Assembly (NCBI GenBank): GCA_027348115.1
Contig: DAIEQA010000195.1
Coordinates: 1-64,000 of the forward strand
Reading direction: 5' to 3'
DNA: 64,000 bases
Source of the DNA: Fen-1258 sp027348115
GTDB lineage: Bacteria > Bacteroidota > Ignavibacteria > Ignavibacteriales > Melioribacteraceae
Below, piece by piece: positions 1-9,409 of this stretch (position 1 is its first letter; each line of letters opens with the position of its first letter). The notes beneath the pieces are model-generated. The model was not told the DNA's origin and searched no databases. It was given only the letters and a program-made list of their open reading frames with translations. Position numbers and translations under genes: made by a program.

Positions 1-558
1 GGCAGCGATTGGTACAACGGACAGACTGAGGAAATCAATCTTTTGAAATTCGTGGCTCAGAATACGAATATTAAAACAGATCCGGTTTACGAATTTGTGG
101 ATCTTTCCACCGGAAATATTTTTGCCTACCCGTTTTTATTCATGACGGGTCACGGCAATGTAGTCTTTTCGGATTCCGACGCGAAAAAACTAAGAACTTA
201 TTTGGAGAACGGCGGATTTCTTTACGTCGACGACGATTACGGGTTGGATAAATCTTTCAGGCGCGAAATTAAAAAAGTTTTTCCGGATAAAGACTTAACC
301 GAACTTCCGTTTAGCTACGGAATGTATCATTGCTTCTACGATTTTCCAAAAGGTCCGCCGAAGACCCACGAGCACAATGGAAAACCTCCGCAGGGTTTCG
401 GAATATTTGTCAACGGTCGGCTTTGTTTGTATTATACTTACGAAAGCAATCCGAGCGACGGATGGGACGATCCGGAAGTTCATAATGACCCTCCGGAGAA
501 ACGCGAAGAAGCTCTTAAATTTGGAACAAACTTGGTTGTTTGGGCATTAATGAATTAA
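1..558 (+). CDS. DUF4159 domain protein (5' partial)
   Basis: The reading frame is open from the first base (Gly-Ser-Asp-Trp-Tyr-Asn-Gly...), so the gene begins outside the window. The TTG at position 43 lies inside the domain and is not the start. The sequence matches the DUF4159 fold: a DWYNG-type opening, then PFLFMTGHG, then a loop GGFLYVDDDYG near residues 70-80, and a closing hydrophobic stretch. The fold resembles a glutamine-amidotransferase-like or flavodoxin-like domain; its biochemical role is not established. In Bacteroidota these genes sit in a MoxR/DUF58/BatA-type operon with the DUF4175 protein that follows 52 bp downstream here. The family assignment is firm. A cell-envelope or chaperone-type role is inferred only from that context. 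Confidence 0.85.
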   Translation, partial: GSDWYNGQTEEINLLKFVAQNTNIKTDPVYEFVDLSTGNIFAYPFLFMTGHGNVVFSDSDAKKLRTYLENGGFLYVDDDYGLDKSFRREIKKVFPDKDLTELPFSYGMYHCFYDFPKGPPKTHEHNGKPPQGFGIFVNGRLCLYYTYESNPSDGWDDPEVHNDPPEKREEALKFGTNLVVWALMN

Positions 559-610
559 ATTTTGCGAATGAATTGCGGCATCGGCGTAAAAAAGAGAACA
601 ACAAAATTTT

Positions 611-3600
611 ATGCAGCAGAATAACCTACACGAAATACAGAAACGACTCTCTTCGGTAATTGTTAAAGAACATAGAAGAGACTCGCTTAAGGGATTGTAC
701 ATTTTCATTCCCTTAGTAAGCGCTGCATTGATTTTGTTCAGCATCATCGAAGCTGTAGGAGAAAATAATTTCTTCGTGCGTGGAATCATGTTTTACCTTT
801 TGTTGATTGTCTCCTCGCTTTCATTTATAAAGCTCATTCTGCTGCCGGTTCTAAAATCTTACGGAGTATTTTCTAAACCGGATAGTTTCGCGGCCGCAGA
901 GAAAGTAGGCAACGCTTTCCCTGAAATTAAAGACGAATTATTGAACGCTCTTCAGCTCGTATCGCTCACGCAGAATAATTATTCTTCACAATTAATTGAA
1001 GCTGCTTTTCAGCGCGTATTTGGGAAAACAAAAAATTATAATTTCTCCTCTGTAATAAATTTTACGTCGACAAAAAAATTTCTTCGCATTGCCCTCGCTT
1101 CCATTTTAGTTACAATTTTGCTTTTCGTTACTGTACCGGGATTAAGCTATGCGTCGTTCCGTATTTTCAATTACGGGAAAAGTTTTACGCCGCCTCAAAA
1201 ATTTATTTTCGAGATAACGCCGGGAAACGCGGAGATCACAAAAGGCGATAACGTACGGATAAGAATCAAAGTCATCGGCAACGCTCCAAAAGATATTTCT
1301 TTTTTAACCAAGGCCGAAGAGCAGACGGATTTTTCGGAGAAGACTTTGCATGCCGATTCGACAGGCGCGTTTACTTTTGAAGCTGTTGCCGTAAAAAGCA
1401 GTTTTGAATATTATGCTTCTGCCGAAGGGATTAAGAGTGAGTCGTATAAAATCTCGGTAATCAACCGGCCTTTTATAACTAGCTTTGAAGTAAAAGTAAT
1501 TTCTCCTTCATATTCCCAGCTGCCGGAACAGTTACTTCAGGATAACGGAAACATTACAGCTTTGCTCGGCTCGACGGTAAAAATATCTTTAACATCTTCG
1601 CGCGAGCTTTCGAAAGCAATTATAAATTTTGGCGACAGCACTTTTCAAAAGATGGAACCGCTTGGAACGAGAGCAGTCTGTAGCTTTTCGGTAAAGAAGG
1701 AAGCTAATTATCAAATGTCCATTACTGATATTCAAGGTTTTTCGAATATCAACCCGATTAGCTACTCTATTAAAATTATTCCGGACTCAGCCCCGTCAAT
1801 CGAAATGGTTTCTCCCAACGACAATGTAAAACTTGGAAAGGATAATAAAATTTCTCTTGTCTCAAAAATCAGCGATGATTACGGTTTCACCAAGATGACT
1901 CTTAATTACAGACTCGCCGCCTCCAAATACCGGAAAACATCCGACGAATTTACTCCTGTTCCAATAACCATTTCTCCCAAACAGAAAGAGCAGGAAGTTT
2001 ATTTTGTTTGGGATCTCACCCCTCTAGTTTTAGCGGAAGGCGAGGTTCTTTCTTATTACCTCGAAGTCTTCGACAACGATAACGTAAGCGGACCAAAATC
2101 CGCAAAGACACAGCAATACACAATTACTGTTCCATCAATGGATGAATTGTTTGCCTCCGCCGAAAACAAGCAGGACGACGCCATGAAGGATTTGTCTGAA
2201 ACTCTTAAAGACGCATCCAACTTGAACAAGGAAATGCAGCAGATCACGGACGATCTCCGCCAGAACTCGCAAGAAATTTCATGGCAGGAGAAAGAACGAA
2301 TCCAGAAAGCTCAGGACAAGTTTAAGGAGATAAACAAAAAGGTTGCAGATATTTCCCAGAAGCTTAATGAAATGAAGAATGACCTCGCGCAGAACAATCT
2401 TCTTTCCGAAGAGACGATGAAGAAGTATGACGAGCTTCAAAAACTTTTGGATCAGTTTACAAGCGATGAATTGAAAAAAGCTTTCGAGAAGATGCAGGAC
2501 GCCCTTCAAAAGATGATGCGGGACAACGTTCAAATGTCGATGGAGGATTTGAAGACGAACGAAGATTACCTGCGCAAAAGTCTTGAGCGAACTTTAAATC
2601 TGCTGAAACGAATCCAGGTTGAACAAAAAATAGATGAGATGCAAAAACGCATCGAAGAGCTTACCAAAAAAATTGAAGAGTTAAAGAATAAGACGGAACA
2701 ATCAAGCTTGTTGGACCAGCAAAAAAGAAACGAGCTTACCAATCGGCAGAAAGACGTGACGAATGAATTAAATACGATGAAAGACGAAATGGAAAAGCTG
2801 GGTCAAAAAATGGGCGAGCTTTCCGATATGCCAAAAGACCTGATGGACAAGCTCCAACAGGAATTCGATAAGCAGCAGAATCAAAATTTATCTAAGGACG
2901 CTGAGAATAAGCTTCAACAGCAGATGAAGCAAATGGCAATGCAGAATCAGGATCAGCTTTCTCAGAACATGCAGAGCATGAGCAAACAATTTAAAAATAT
3001 GCAGTCCGCTATGCAGCAAATGAACCAGATGAAAACCTTTGCCGACATGATGAAAATAATGAACGATTTAATTTCGTTATCCAAGGACCAGGAAAACCTG
3101 AAAGACAGTTCCGAACAGTTGAGCCCTTACTCTGAAGACTTTCAAAACAAGGAGCGGCAGCAGAACGAAATTCAAAACAACCTTGGGAAAATTTTAAAGA
3201 ACATGTCGGCTCTTTCTCAAAAAACATTTGCCGTAACGCCAGAAATGGGTAAAGCTCTCGGCAAGTCAATGTCGCAAATGCAGCAATCGATGTCAGCCCT
3301 TCACAATAAAAACGGACAGTATGCGGCTCAGCAACAGCGCGGCGCCATGGCATCGTTAAACGAAGCCGCCAATATGGTTAAGGCAGGAATGAACCAATTG
3401 ATGAACGGCGGCCAGGGCGGAGGCATGATGGGACTTATGCAGCAGCTCCAGCAGCTTGGGCAGCAGCAGATGGGATTGAATCAGCTTACGCAAATGTTAA
3501 ATCAGGGTAAGCTGTCGCAGGAAACTATGGCTCAGATGCAGCGCCTGGCCCAGCAGCAGGAGATGATCCGCAAATCGCTTGAACAATTAAACGAAGAAGC

Positions 3601-3976
3601 CAAAGAATCGGGGCAATCCAAACGGCTGGCGGCAAACCTTGATAAAATTTTGGATGAGATGAGAGAGGTGGTTACAAATCTTGAGACCGAAAAACTTAAC
3701 AACGATCTTGTGAAGCAGCAGCAAAGAATTTTATCAAAGCTGCTTGACGCGCAAAAATCTATTAACGAGCGCGACTACGAAGAAAAAAGAAAATCTACCG
3801 CTGGAAAAGATTTCGACAGAACCTCTCCGCCCGAATTAATGCTTTCTACCGACGAAGGAAAGAATAAATTAAGAGACGAGTTGATGAAGGCGGTGAAAGA
3901 GGGCTACAAAAAAGATTACGAGGAATTGATCAGAAAATATTTCGACGCGCTTCAAAACGAGCAGAAGAAAAATTAG
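611..3976 (+). CDS. DUF4175 family membrane protein, Met/Gln-rich coiled coil
   Basis: A protein of 1121 residues. Three hydrophobic helices are visible near residues 29-49, 58-80 and 158-178. An Ig-like extracytoplasmic region follows (about 200-510). A very long coiled-coil domain (about 515-1100) is exceptionally rich in Gln, Met, Lys and Glu, with runs such as MQSAMQQMNQMK and a GGQGGGMMG patch near residue 935. This matches the DUF4175 architecture, usually found beside DUF4159 and MoxR/BatA genes as here. Its function is unknown. The domain order suggests a membrane-anchored scaffold with a large helical domain. The ATG at 611 places the first helix at a normal distance from the N terminus. 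The gene is probably the last of its operon, since the next gene is on the opposite strand. Confidence 0.85.
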   Translation: MQQNNLHEIQKRLSSVIVKEHRRDSLKGLYIFIPLVSAALILFSIIEAVGENNFFVRGIMFYLLLIVSSLSFIKLILLPVLKSYGVFSKPDSFAAAEKVGNAFPEIKDELLNALQLVSLTQNNYSSQLIEAAFQRVFGKTKNYNFSSVINFTSTKKFLRIALASILVTILLFVTVPGLSYASFRIFNYGKSFTPPQKFIFEITPGNAEITKGDNVRIRIKVIGNAPKDISFLTKAEEQTDFSEKTLHADSTGAFTFEAVAVKSSFEYYASAEGIKSESYKISVINRPFITSFEVKVISPSYSQLPEQLLQDNGNITALLGSTVKISLTSSRELSKAIINFGDSTFQKMEPLGTRAVCSFSVKKEANYQMSITDIQGFSNINPISYSIKIIPDSAPSIEMVSPNDNVKLGKDNKISLVSKISDDYGFTKMTLNYRLAASKYRKTSDEFTPVPITISPKQKEQEVYFVWDLTPLVLAEGEVLSYYLEVFDNDNVSGPKSAKTQQYTITVPSMDELFASAENKQDDAMKDLSETLKDASNLNKEMQQITDDLRQNSQEISWQEKERIQKAQDKFKEINKKVADISQKLNEMKNDLAQNNLLSEETMKKYDELQKLLDQFTSDELKKAFEKMQDALQKMMRDNVQMSMEDLKTNEDYLRKSLERTLNLLKRIQVEQKIDEMQKRIEELTKKIEELKNKTEQSSLLDQQKRNELTNRQKDVTNELNTMKDEMEKLGQKMGELSDMPKDLMDKLQQEFDKQQNQNLSKDAENKLQQQMKQMAMQNQDQLSQNMQSMSKQFKNMQSAMQQMNQMKTFADMMKIMNDLISLSKDQENLKDSSEQLSPYSEDFQNKERQQNEIQNNLGKILKNMSALSQKTFAVTPEMGKALGKSMSQMQQSMSALHNKNGQYAAQQQRGAMASLNEAANMVKAGMNQLMNGGQGGGMMGLMQQLQQLGQQQMGLNQLTQMLNQGKLSQETMAQMQRLAQQQEMIRKSLEQLNEEAKESGQSKRLAANLDKILDEMREVVTNLETEKLNNDLVKQQQRILSKLLDAQKSINERDYEEKRKSTAGKDFDRTSPPELMLSTDEGKNKLRDELMKAVKEGYKKDYEELIRKYFDALQNEQKKN

Positions 3977-4029
3977 CCGCCATAATTGGCGATACTTCCC
4001 GTTAGTTCAATCACAACCGTTACACTTAA

Positions 4030-4623
4030 TTAAATCATCCGCAGCAACTCTTTCGAACCGGCACCGAGACTCAAAATGGTTCTCATTGCCTGTTCCACCG
4101 GGTAATCTGTTTTTATCACGTTCTCTTTTTTGATGTGGTAAATATAACCTCCCGTAGGTGCGGGCGCCGAGGGGATAAAAACGGTAACATATCCTTCCGT
4201 GCTCTCATCGGTTACAAAAGCCGTTACCATTGTATCGTTGCCAAAAGGTTTAACAAGCGCAACATACCGGAAAAGAAGTTTTTCGCCGCCGAAAAGTTGA
4301 ACGACAGTTTCTTTAATAATTCGGTAAAGCGGCACTCGTTTTAAAACCCGCTTCTCAAAAAATTCAAACACATATCTTCCGAAACTGGTTTGCACGATTA
4401 AACCGACAATGAAAAAAATCAACAATATAACTACCACGGCAATTACCGAGGCAACCATCTCGTTTATGCGCGCTGTTTGAATGATAAGTTTTGTCACCGG
4501 ACTAATTTTCTCGGTTAAAAAATCGAATAGCCAGTTTAAAACGAACACAAGAACTATCACGGGCAGAACAACCAAAAATCCGCCAAAGAATGTTGTCTTC
4601 AAAAAAGATTTGATGCGCTCCAT
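4030..4623 (-). CDS. DUF502 family membrane protein
   Basis: A protein of 197 residues with two membrane helices near residues 12-36 and 56-78, followed by a soluble domain containing the conserved VPLYRIIKETVVQLFG segment and an FIPSAPAPTGGY segment. These are hallmarks of DUF502, a widespread integral membrane family (plant relatives are called LIKE COV). No enzymatic role is known. It is a single gene on the minus strand converging on the DUF4175 gene, with 53 bp between them. The start is an ATG followed by a basic residue and the first helix. Confidence 0.85.
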   Translation of the reverse strand: MERIKSFLKTTFFGGFLVVLPVIVLVFVLNWLFDFLTEKISPVTKLIIQTARINEMVASVIAVVVILLIFFIVGLIVQTSFGRYVFEFFEKRVLKRVPLYRIIKETVVQLFGGEKLLFRYVALVKPFGNDTMVTAFVTDESTEGYVTVFIPSAPAPTGGYIYHIKKENVIKTDYPVEQAMRTILSLGAGSKELLRMI

Positions 4624-4828
4624 GTTATATCCTACGAAGTAAGTTTGCTGCTTTGAAATTAATTTCTTCGAATAAAATTAAAATTTTAAATTCTCCAAAT
4701 CAAAACAGCTGAATTAATTGGCGAGCCGCCTGTTTTAATTTCCCAAATTTTTGTAATTAGTATTTTATGAAATTACTCTTCAGTAAAATCTCAGGTCAAT
4801 TAAAATATCGTCGAAGGGAAATTCGTTT

Positions 4829-5362
4829 ATGAAGTACGTTGCTTTTCTCCGCGGAATAAATGTTGGCGGCAATAATGTAATAAAGATGGATAAACTCAAA
4901 GCCGGTTTCGAATCGCTCGGATTTAAAAATGTAAAAACCTTTATCCAAAGCGGTAATGTAATTTTTGATTCCGCCATGACAAACTCTGAAGCAATCGGAA
5001 AAAAAATAGAGGCCGGATTGTTAAAAGAATACGGAAGCGAAATTAAAGTTATGGTAAGAACATCGGACGAAATTGATAAAATGATTGAGCTGGACCCGTT
5101 CAAAAATATTCCGGCAGATAAGAAAACAAAATTATACGTCTGCTTTGCCCATGACGAAATTAAATCCAAACCGAAGCTTCCTATAATTTCCGAGAAGGAA
5201 GCGTGCGAGATAATTGCAATCGAGGGTAAAGAATTATTTGTGGTAAGCCGTGAAATAAAAAACGGGCGTTACGGTTTTCCGAATATTTTTATTGAGAAGG
5301 AACTGGCAAAATATTCGACTACAAGAAATTGGAATACGATATGTAAAATGATGGGACATTAA
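4829..5362 (+). CDS. DUF1697 domain protein
   Basis: A protein of 177 residues that opens with the DUF1697 signature MKYVAFLRGINVGGNN and contains the typical TFIQSGNVIF strand near residues 36-45 and a late RNWNT motif. The family is common in bacteria and consists of small ferredoxin-like alpha/beta proteins of unknown function. The ATG at 4829 has an AAGGG ribosome-binding site about 10 bases upstream. The gene starts a long plus-strand run but is separated from the pirin gene by 75 bp, so shared transcription is possible but not shown. Confidence 0.85.
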   Translation: MKYVAFLRGINVGGNNVIKMDKLKAGFESLGFKNVKTFIQSGNVIFDSAMTNSEAIGKKIEAGLLKEYGSEIKVMVRTSDEIDKMIELDPFKNIPADKKTKLYVCFAHDEIKSKPKLPIISEKEACEIIAIEGKELFVVSREIKNGRYGFPNIFIEKELAKYSTTRNWNTICKMMGH

Positions 5363-5437
5363 AAACATTCTTCCAGTTTGGAACAATCGCGGTAACCGCT
5401 TCGTTAATGGATATAAACAAAGGAAAGGTTAATCGTG

Positions 5438-6292
5438 ATGAGAACAATCAAGCGAATTCACAAAGCGCAATATAATCCTATTGACGATTTGATTACGTAT
5501 TCGCCTTTGCCATCGCGTTCGCTCAATCACCTCGACCCGTTCTTATTTTTAAATCATCATGGCCCGCAAGATTATCCACCCGAAAATAATGGCCTCCCCT
5601 TTGGTCCCCACCCGCACAGGGGAATGGAAACCGTAACATTTATAATCGACGGGGACATTGCGCACAAAGATTCAAGCGGGCACGAAAGCGTTATTACCGC
5701 CGGCGGAGTGCAATGGATGACTGCCGGCAGCGGATTAATTCATTGCGAAAATTCATCGAGAGAATTTTTAGAGCACGGAGGCAAAATGGAAATTCTTCAA
5801 CTATGGATTAACCTGCCCGCGAAATTGAAAATGACAAATCCGAAGTACACAGGTCTGCAAAAGGAGCAGATTCCCGAAATAAAAATTAACGGCGAAAGCG
5901 GAAACTTAAATTTAATCAGCGGGATATGGGACGGAACTAGAGGGGCTTTTGAAACATTGACCGACATTTTTCTTTGCTCGGTTTACGCTGGCTCAAACGC
6001 AAAAATTGAATTGCCCGCGCCGCGAAATCATACAGTCTTTTTCTACGTTGTAAGAGGTAATATAAAAATTGAGAACACTTCAATGGAGGCGCTTCACCTG
6101 TTAGAATTCAAGAACGACGGAGAATCCGTTTCGTTCGAGACGGAAACAGATTGCATAATTCTGTTCGGTCACGCAAAACCTTTCAACGAACCGATAGTCG
6201 CTTACGGCCCGTTTGTAATGAATACGGATGAAGAGATTGACCAAGCTTATAACGATTATCGGCAAGGAAAATTCGGAAGCTGGGTTGATTAA
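5438..6292 (+). CDS. pirin family protein (bicupin)
   Basis: A protein of 284 residues with the pirin N-terminal cupin and a second, degenerate cupin. The metal ligands expected for the family are visible: His58 and His60 in GPHPHRG, then His102 and Glu104 in LIHCE, so iron binding is likely. Family members include quercetin 2,3-dioxygenase-like enzymes (E. coli YhhW) and redox-sensing regulators; sequence alone does not separate these roles. An AGGAAAGG ribosome-binding site at 5421-5428 serves the ATG at 5438. A GTG directly before it (5435) would add one residue. No signal peptide is present, so the protein is cytoplasmic. Confidence 0.88.
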   Translation: MRTIKRIHKAQYNPIDDLITYSPLPSRSLNHLDPFLFLNHHGPQDYPPENNGLPFGPHPHRGMETVTFIIDGDIAHKDSSGHESVITAGGVQWMTAGSGLIHCENSSREFLEHGGKMEILQLWINLPAKLKMTNPKYTGLQKEQIPEIKINGESGNLNLISGIWDGTRGAFETLTDIFLCSVYAGSNAKIELPAPRNHTVFFYVVRGNIKIENTSMEALHLLEFKNDGESVSFETETDCIILFGHAKPFNEPIVAYGPFVMNTDEEIDQAYNDYRQGKFGSWVD

Positions 6293-6362
6293 ATAATTAC
6301 CCTCCTTATCTATCCAATCTTTATTATTTTAAACCTGTCATTATTAATATTAAGCCGCAGAA

Positions 6363-7274
6363 ATGATTCAGCCGAAGAGAGTTGTTGTATACCAGGTCGA
6401 TTCTTTTACCAAAGAGCTTTTCAAAGGCAACCCCGCGGGAGTTGTGCCGTACGCGGACGGATTAAGCGAAGAGCAAATGCAGTCTATCGCGCGCGAGTTG
6501 AACAATTCCGAAACTTCATTTTTATTTTCTCCAGACGACCAAACATACGACGGCATCATTCGTTATTTTACACCTAGTAAAGAAGTTCCAACTTGCGGTC
6601 ATGCCACGATAGCGGCAATGTACGTAAAAGCGGTTGTGGAAAATTTAAACTCGATCGTTTTCAAATACAAAACAAGGATAGGCGTTCTTCAGTTTGAGAT
6701 AATTAATACCGTGAATGATTACATGGTTTTAATGACCCAAGGTAAAATCGAATTTGAAAATCCTTTCGACTCAAAAATGAAAACCATGATTGTTGACGCA
6801 CTAAATTTACGCGCTGAAGATTTGGATTCAAGATGCCCGGTTCAGATAGTTTCTACCGGTCATTCCAAAGTTATGATCGGAATTAAGAGAAGGTCAACGC
6901 TCAACAATTTGAATCCGAATTTTTTTGAACTTGCCGAGCTTAGCAGAGAGATCCACTGCAACGGCTACTTTGTGTTTACTTTCGATTCTGACTCACCGCG
7001 AATTTTAACTCACGGCAGAATGTTCGCGCCCGCGATAGGCATTAACGAGGATCCCGTTACCGGCAACGCCAACGGACCGCTCGGCGCTTATATTGTTAAA
7101 CATAAATTAACCGAACACGACGGAAGAGAATTTTCTTTTGTTGGAAAACAAGGCGAGTCCATGAAACGACCTGGTGAAATAGAAGTAAAAGTAAAAATTG
7201 AAAACGGTCTGCCGGTTCAAGTTAAAATCGGTGGAGAAGCTGTGATTGTATTTAAAACAGAAATCGAACTGTGA
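6363..7274 (+). CDS. PhzF family isomerase-like protein
   Basis: A protein of 303 residues with the two-lobed diaminopimelate-epimerase-like fold of the PhzF family. Visible marks are the opening VDSFTKELFKGNPAGVV, the NSETSFLF segment holding the family's conserved Glu (residue 50), PTCGHATIAAMY, and the second-lobe EDPVTGNANGPLGAYIV. Only one homologue here carries the phenazine name; there are no other phenazine genes nearby, so a phenazine role is not supported. The likely activity is isomerisation or epimerisation of a small carboxylic acid, with substrate unknown. It lies 25 bp upstream of the racemase-like gene, suggesting a shared transcript. Confidence 0.88.
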   Translation: MIQPKRVVVYQVDSFTKELFKGNPAGVVPYADGLSEEQMQSIARELNNSETSFLFSPDDQTYDGIIRYFTPSKEVPTCGHATIAAMYVKAVVENLNSIVFKYKTRIGVLQFEIINTVNDYMVLMTQGKIEFENPFDSKMKTMIVDALNLRAEDLDSRCPVQIVSTGHSKVMIGIKRRSTLNNLNPNFFELAELSREIHCNGYFVFTFDSDSPRILTHGRMFAPAIGINEDPVTGNANGPLGAYIVKHKLTEHDGREFSFVGKQGESMKRPGEIEVKVKIENGLPVQVKIGGEAVIVFKTEIEL

Positions 7275-7299
7275 TAATTTTCAACATCTATAAATTTAT

Positions 7300-8013
7300 A
7301 TGAAGACAAAAGTTATAGGATTAATCGGCGGCATCGCGCCCGCATCTACAATCGATTATTACGGATCAATCATCTCCGGTTTCCAAAAACGATTATCAAC
7401 TGATGAATACCCGCCGATATTGATCAACAGCATCAACATGATAATTATGCGGGATCTTATAATCGCAAAAAGGTTCGATCAGCTTGTTGATTATCTATCG
7501 GGAGAAATTGAAAAACTAAAAAACGGCGGGGCGGATTTTGCCGCGCTTGCATCCAACACGCCGCATATTGTTTTTGATGAGCTAAAACAACAATCAAAAC
7601 TTCCCATGTTAAGTATTGTTGAAGCAACTATCGCTTATGCAGTAGAGAAAAAATTTAAAAAGCTTGGATTATTCGGAACCAAGTTTACAATGCAAAGCGG
7701 ATTTTACCATGCCGGCGCAGCAAAGGAAAACATCGAAATAGTTTTGCCGGATGACGGTTCGCAGGATTTTATTCACGATCATTACATGAACGAGTTTGTG
7801 AAAGGCGTCTTTCGGGATGAAGTTAAAAACGAATTGGTAAACATTGCAAATAAGTTAAAAGCCGATTTTAACATTGAAGGTCTAATTCTCGGCGGTACCG
7901 AGATACCTCTGATTTTAAAACCAGCCGACCTTCCCGAAATCGAATTAATAAACACAACAATGGTACACGTTAACAGCATTCTTGATTACGCAATTGAAAA
8001 TGATAATAGATAA
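7300..8013 (+). CDS. aspartate/glutamate racemase superfamily protein lacking both catalytic Cys
   Basis: A protein of 237 residues with the superfamily layout: IGLIGGIAPASTIDYY at the N terminus and two pseudo-symmetric halves. The two catalytic cysteines of true racemases should lie in a CNT motif and a GCTE motif. Here they read ASNTPH (Ser85) and GGTEIP (Gly199), each one base away from a Cys codon (TCC and GGT). It is therefore unlikely to racemise amino acids by the classical two-thiol mechanism. It may be a related lyase or isomerase, or a binding protein. It is probably cotranscribed with the PhzF gene 25 bp upstream and the membrane protein gene 21 bp downstream. Confidence 0.82.
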   Translation: MKTKVIGLIGGIAPASTIDYYGSIISGFQKRLSTDEYPPILINSINMIIMRDLIIAKRFDQLVDYLSGEIEKLKNGGADFAALASNTPHIVFDELKQQSKLPMLSIVEATIAYAVEKKFKKLGLFGTKFTMQSGFYHAGAAKENIEIVLPDDGSQDFIHDHYMNEFVKGVFRDEVKNELVNIANKLKADFNIEGLILGGTEIPLILKPADLPEIELINTTMVHVNSILDYAIENDNR

Positions 8014-8034
8014 TTAAGCCGGAGACGAACGACC

Positions 8035-8856
8035 ATGCCCGAAAGCCGTCAGGAAAAATATTTTCTTGCCATGTCTTTACCCCTGCTTGTTTTACTGGTT
8101 GCAGTAAGTGCGGTCGGCCTATTTACAAAAAATTTTTACTGGCGGGAAACCTCAAATTGGGCAACGCAGGCAATAGCCCAGGACGCAGTTGATCTCTTTT
8201 TTATTTCACCCGTATTGCTCGTTACATCGATACTTGCGTATAAAAATAATTTTATCGCCACAATGATTTGGGGCGGCACAATTTTATTTCTCATTTACAC
8301 TTTCGGCATTTACTGTTTCGCCGTTCATTTCAACCCGCTGTTCCTGCCATATTGCTTCATCTTTGGTTTGAGCGTTTACTCATTTGTTTATTTTCTTAAC
8401 GTCAACTTGAAAATGCTTCCTGTGTTTGTATTCAACAAAAAATTACCTTGGAAGTTCGCAGCCGTATATTTGATAGCCGTCTCGGTTCTTTTTTATTTGC
8501 TATGGCTCTCGGAAATAATTCCCGCGTCGTTTTTCGGCACAACGCCAAAATCTTTCGTTGATACCGGAATATTTACCAACCCGGTTCATGTAATCGATTT
8601 ATCTATTTGCCTTCCCGGGCTTTTTATTGTTGCCGTTCTTCTTCTGAAGAAAAAAAATGCCGGTGTAATTTTAACATTACCGGCTATATTGTTCTGTGCA
8701 GAGATGTCTATTTCGATCGGCGTACTTATAGTTTTTATGAAACTCCGCGGCCTGGCTACAGATTTAACACCGCTATATTTCATGGGCGTCATTGCCGCTG
8801 GTGGCATCTGGTTCTTTGTGAACTTTATTTTAAATCGTCAACCAATTACTTCGTAA
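8035..8856 (+). CDS. uncharacterised multi-pass membrane protein
   Basis: A protein of 273 residues, mostly hydrophobic, with about seven predicted membrane helices (first near residues 14-31, last near 248-266) and short loops. I do not recognise a named family. A GGAG ribosome-binding site lies about 10 bases before the ATG. It follows the racemase-like gene by 21 bp, so it is probably in the same transcript. No catalytic motif is evident. It could be a small transporter or sensor, but nothing in the sequence decides this. Confidence 0.7.
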   Translation: MPESRQEKYFLAMSLPLLVLLVAVSAVGLFTKNFYWRETSNWATQAIAQDAVDLFFISPVLLVTSILAYKNNFIATMIWGGTILFLIYTFGIYCFAVHFNPLFLPYCFIFGLSVYSFVYFLNVNLKMLPVFVFNKKLPWKFAAVYLIAVSVLFYLLWLSEIIPASFFGTTPKSFVDTGIFTNPVHVIDLSICLPGLFIVAVLLLKKKNAGVILTLPAILFCAEMSISIGVLIVFMKLRGLATDLTPLYFMGVIAAGGIWFFVNFILNRQPITS

Positions 8857-8935
8857 AATAAAATTGTAATACGGATTTATTTCGAGTCCCGTTTTTAATC
8901 TTCTTGGCGGATGAGCTAGATTAACACAATTATAA

Positions 8936-9355
8936 ATGAGGCAGAAGATGCCCAGGTTAAAACAAAAGCCAAACATCGAAGATATTCTGGCGATAATAGC
9001 CAGAGAAAAAACAGCGGTTGAAAGCGGCGATATATTAGAATACCTGTCAATACTTTCGGACGACGCGCAATTTTTACCGCCGGATTCTTTTCCAAAAGAT
9101 AACGGCGAGCTTAGAACATGGCTCCATAATTTTGCAGATCAGTACAGCATTAAATGGCTGGATTTTACATCCCTCGAAATCGAGGTTATAGATAATCTGG
9201 CTTATCATGTTTACTGTTACAGGTGGAGCTCAACTCCGCGTCAAGGCGGCCGGACAAATATTGCGGCAGGGAAAGGAATTCATATTTTGCGCAAAGAGCA
9301 CGATGGCGCATGGAGAATAACGAGGGAGATTTGGAATTCTAATCCCCTCTCGTGA
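8936..9355 (+). CDS. SnoaL/NTF2-like fold protein (DUF4440-type)
   Basis: A protein of 139 residues with the cone-shaped NTF2-like pattern: an N-terminal helix (IEDILAIIAREKTAVESGD), an acidic stretch with DDAQFLPPD, and a closing beta sheet that ends in WRITREIWNSN. Similar proteins are annotated as DUF4440 or SnoaL-like; many are steroid-isomerase-like enzymes or small ligand-binding proteins. No specific active site can be assigned. An alternative ATG lies at 8948. It sits between the membrane protein and a C45 hydrolase on the same strand. Confidence 0.72.
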   Translation: MRQKMPRLKQKPNIEDILAIIAREKTAVESGDILEYLSILSDDAQFLPPDSFPKDNGELRTWLHNFADQYSIKWLDFTSLEIEVIDNLAYHVYCYRWSSTPRQGGRTNIAAGKGIHILRKEHDGAWRITREIWNSNPLS

Positions 9356-9409
9356 AAAAGAAAATTTCTTATTAGTTTAATATTGAAAAACAAAACCACG
9401 GAATTCATT

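Noticed and set aside
4655..4666. Perfect AT-rich palindrome GAAATTAATTTC upstream of the DUF502 gene
   Set aside because: It is short and AT-rich in an AT-rich gap, so it may arise by chance; no second copy was seen nearby.
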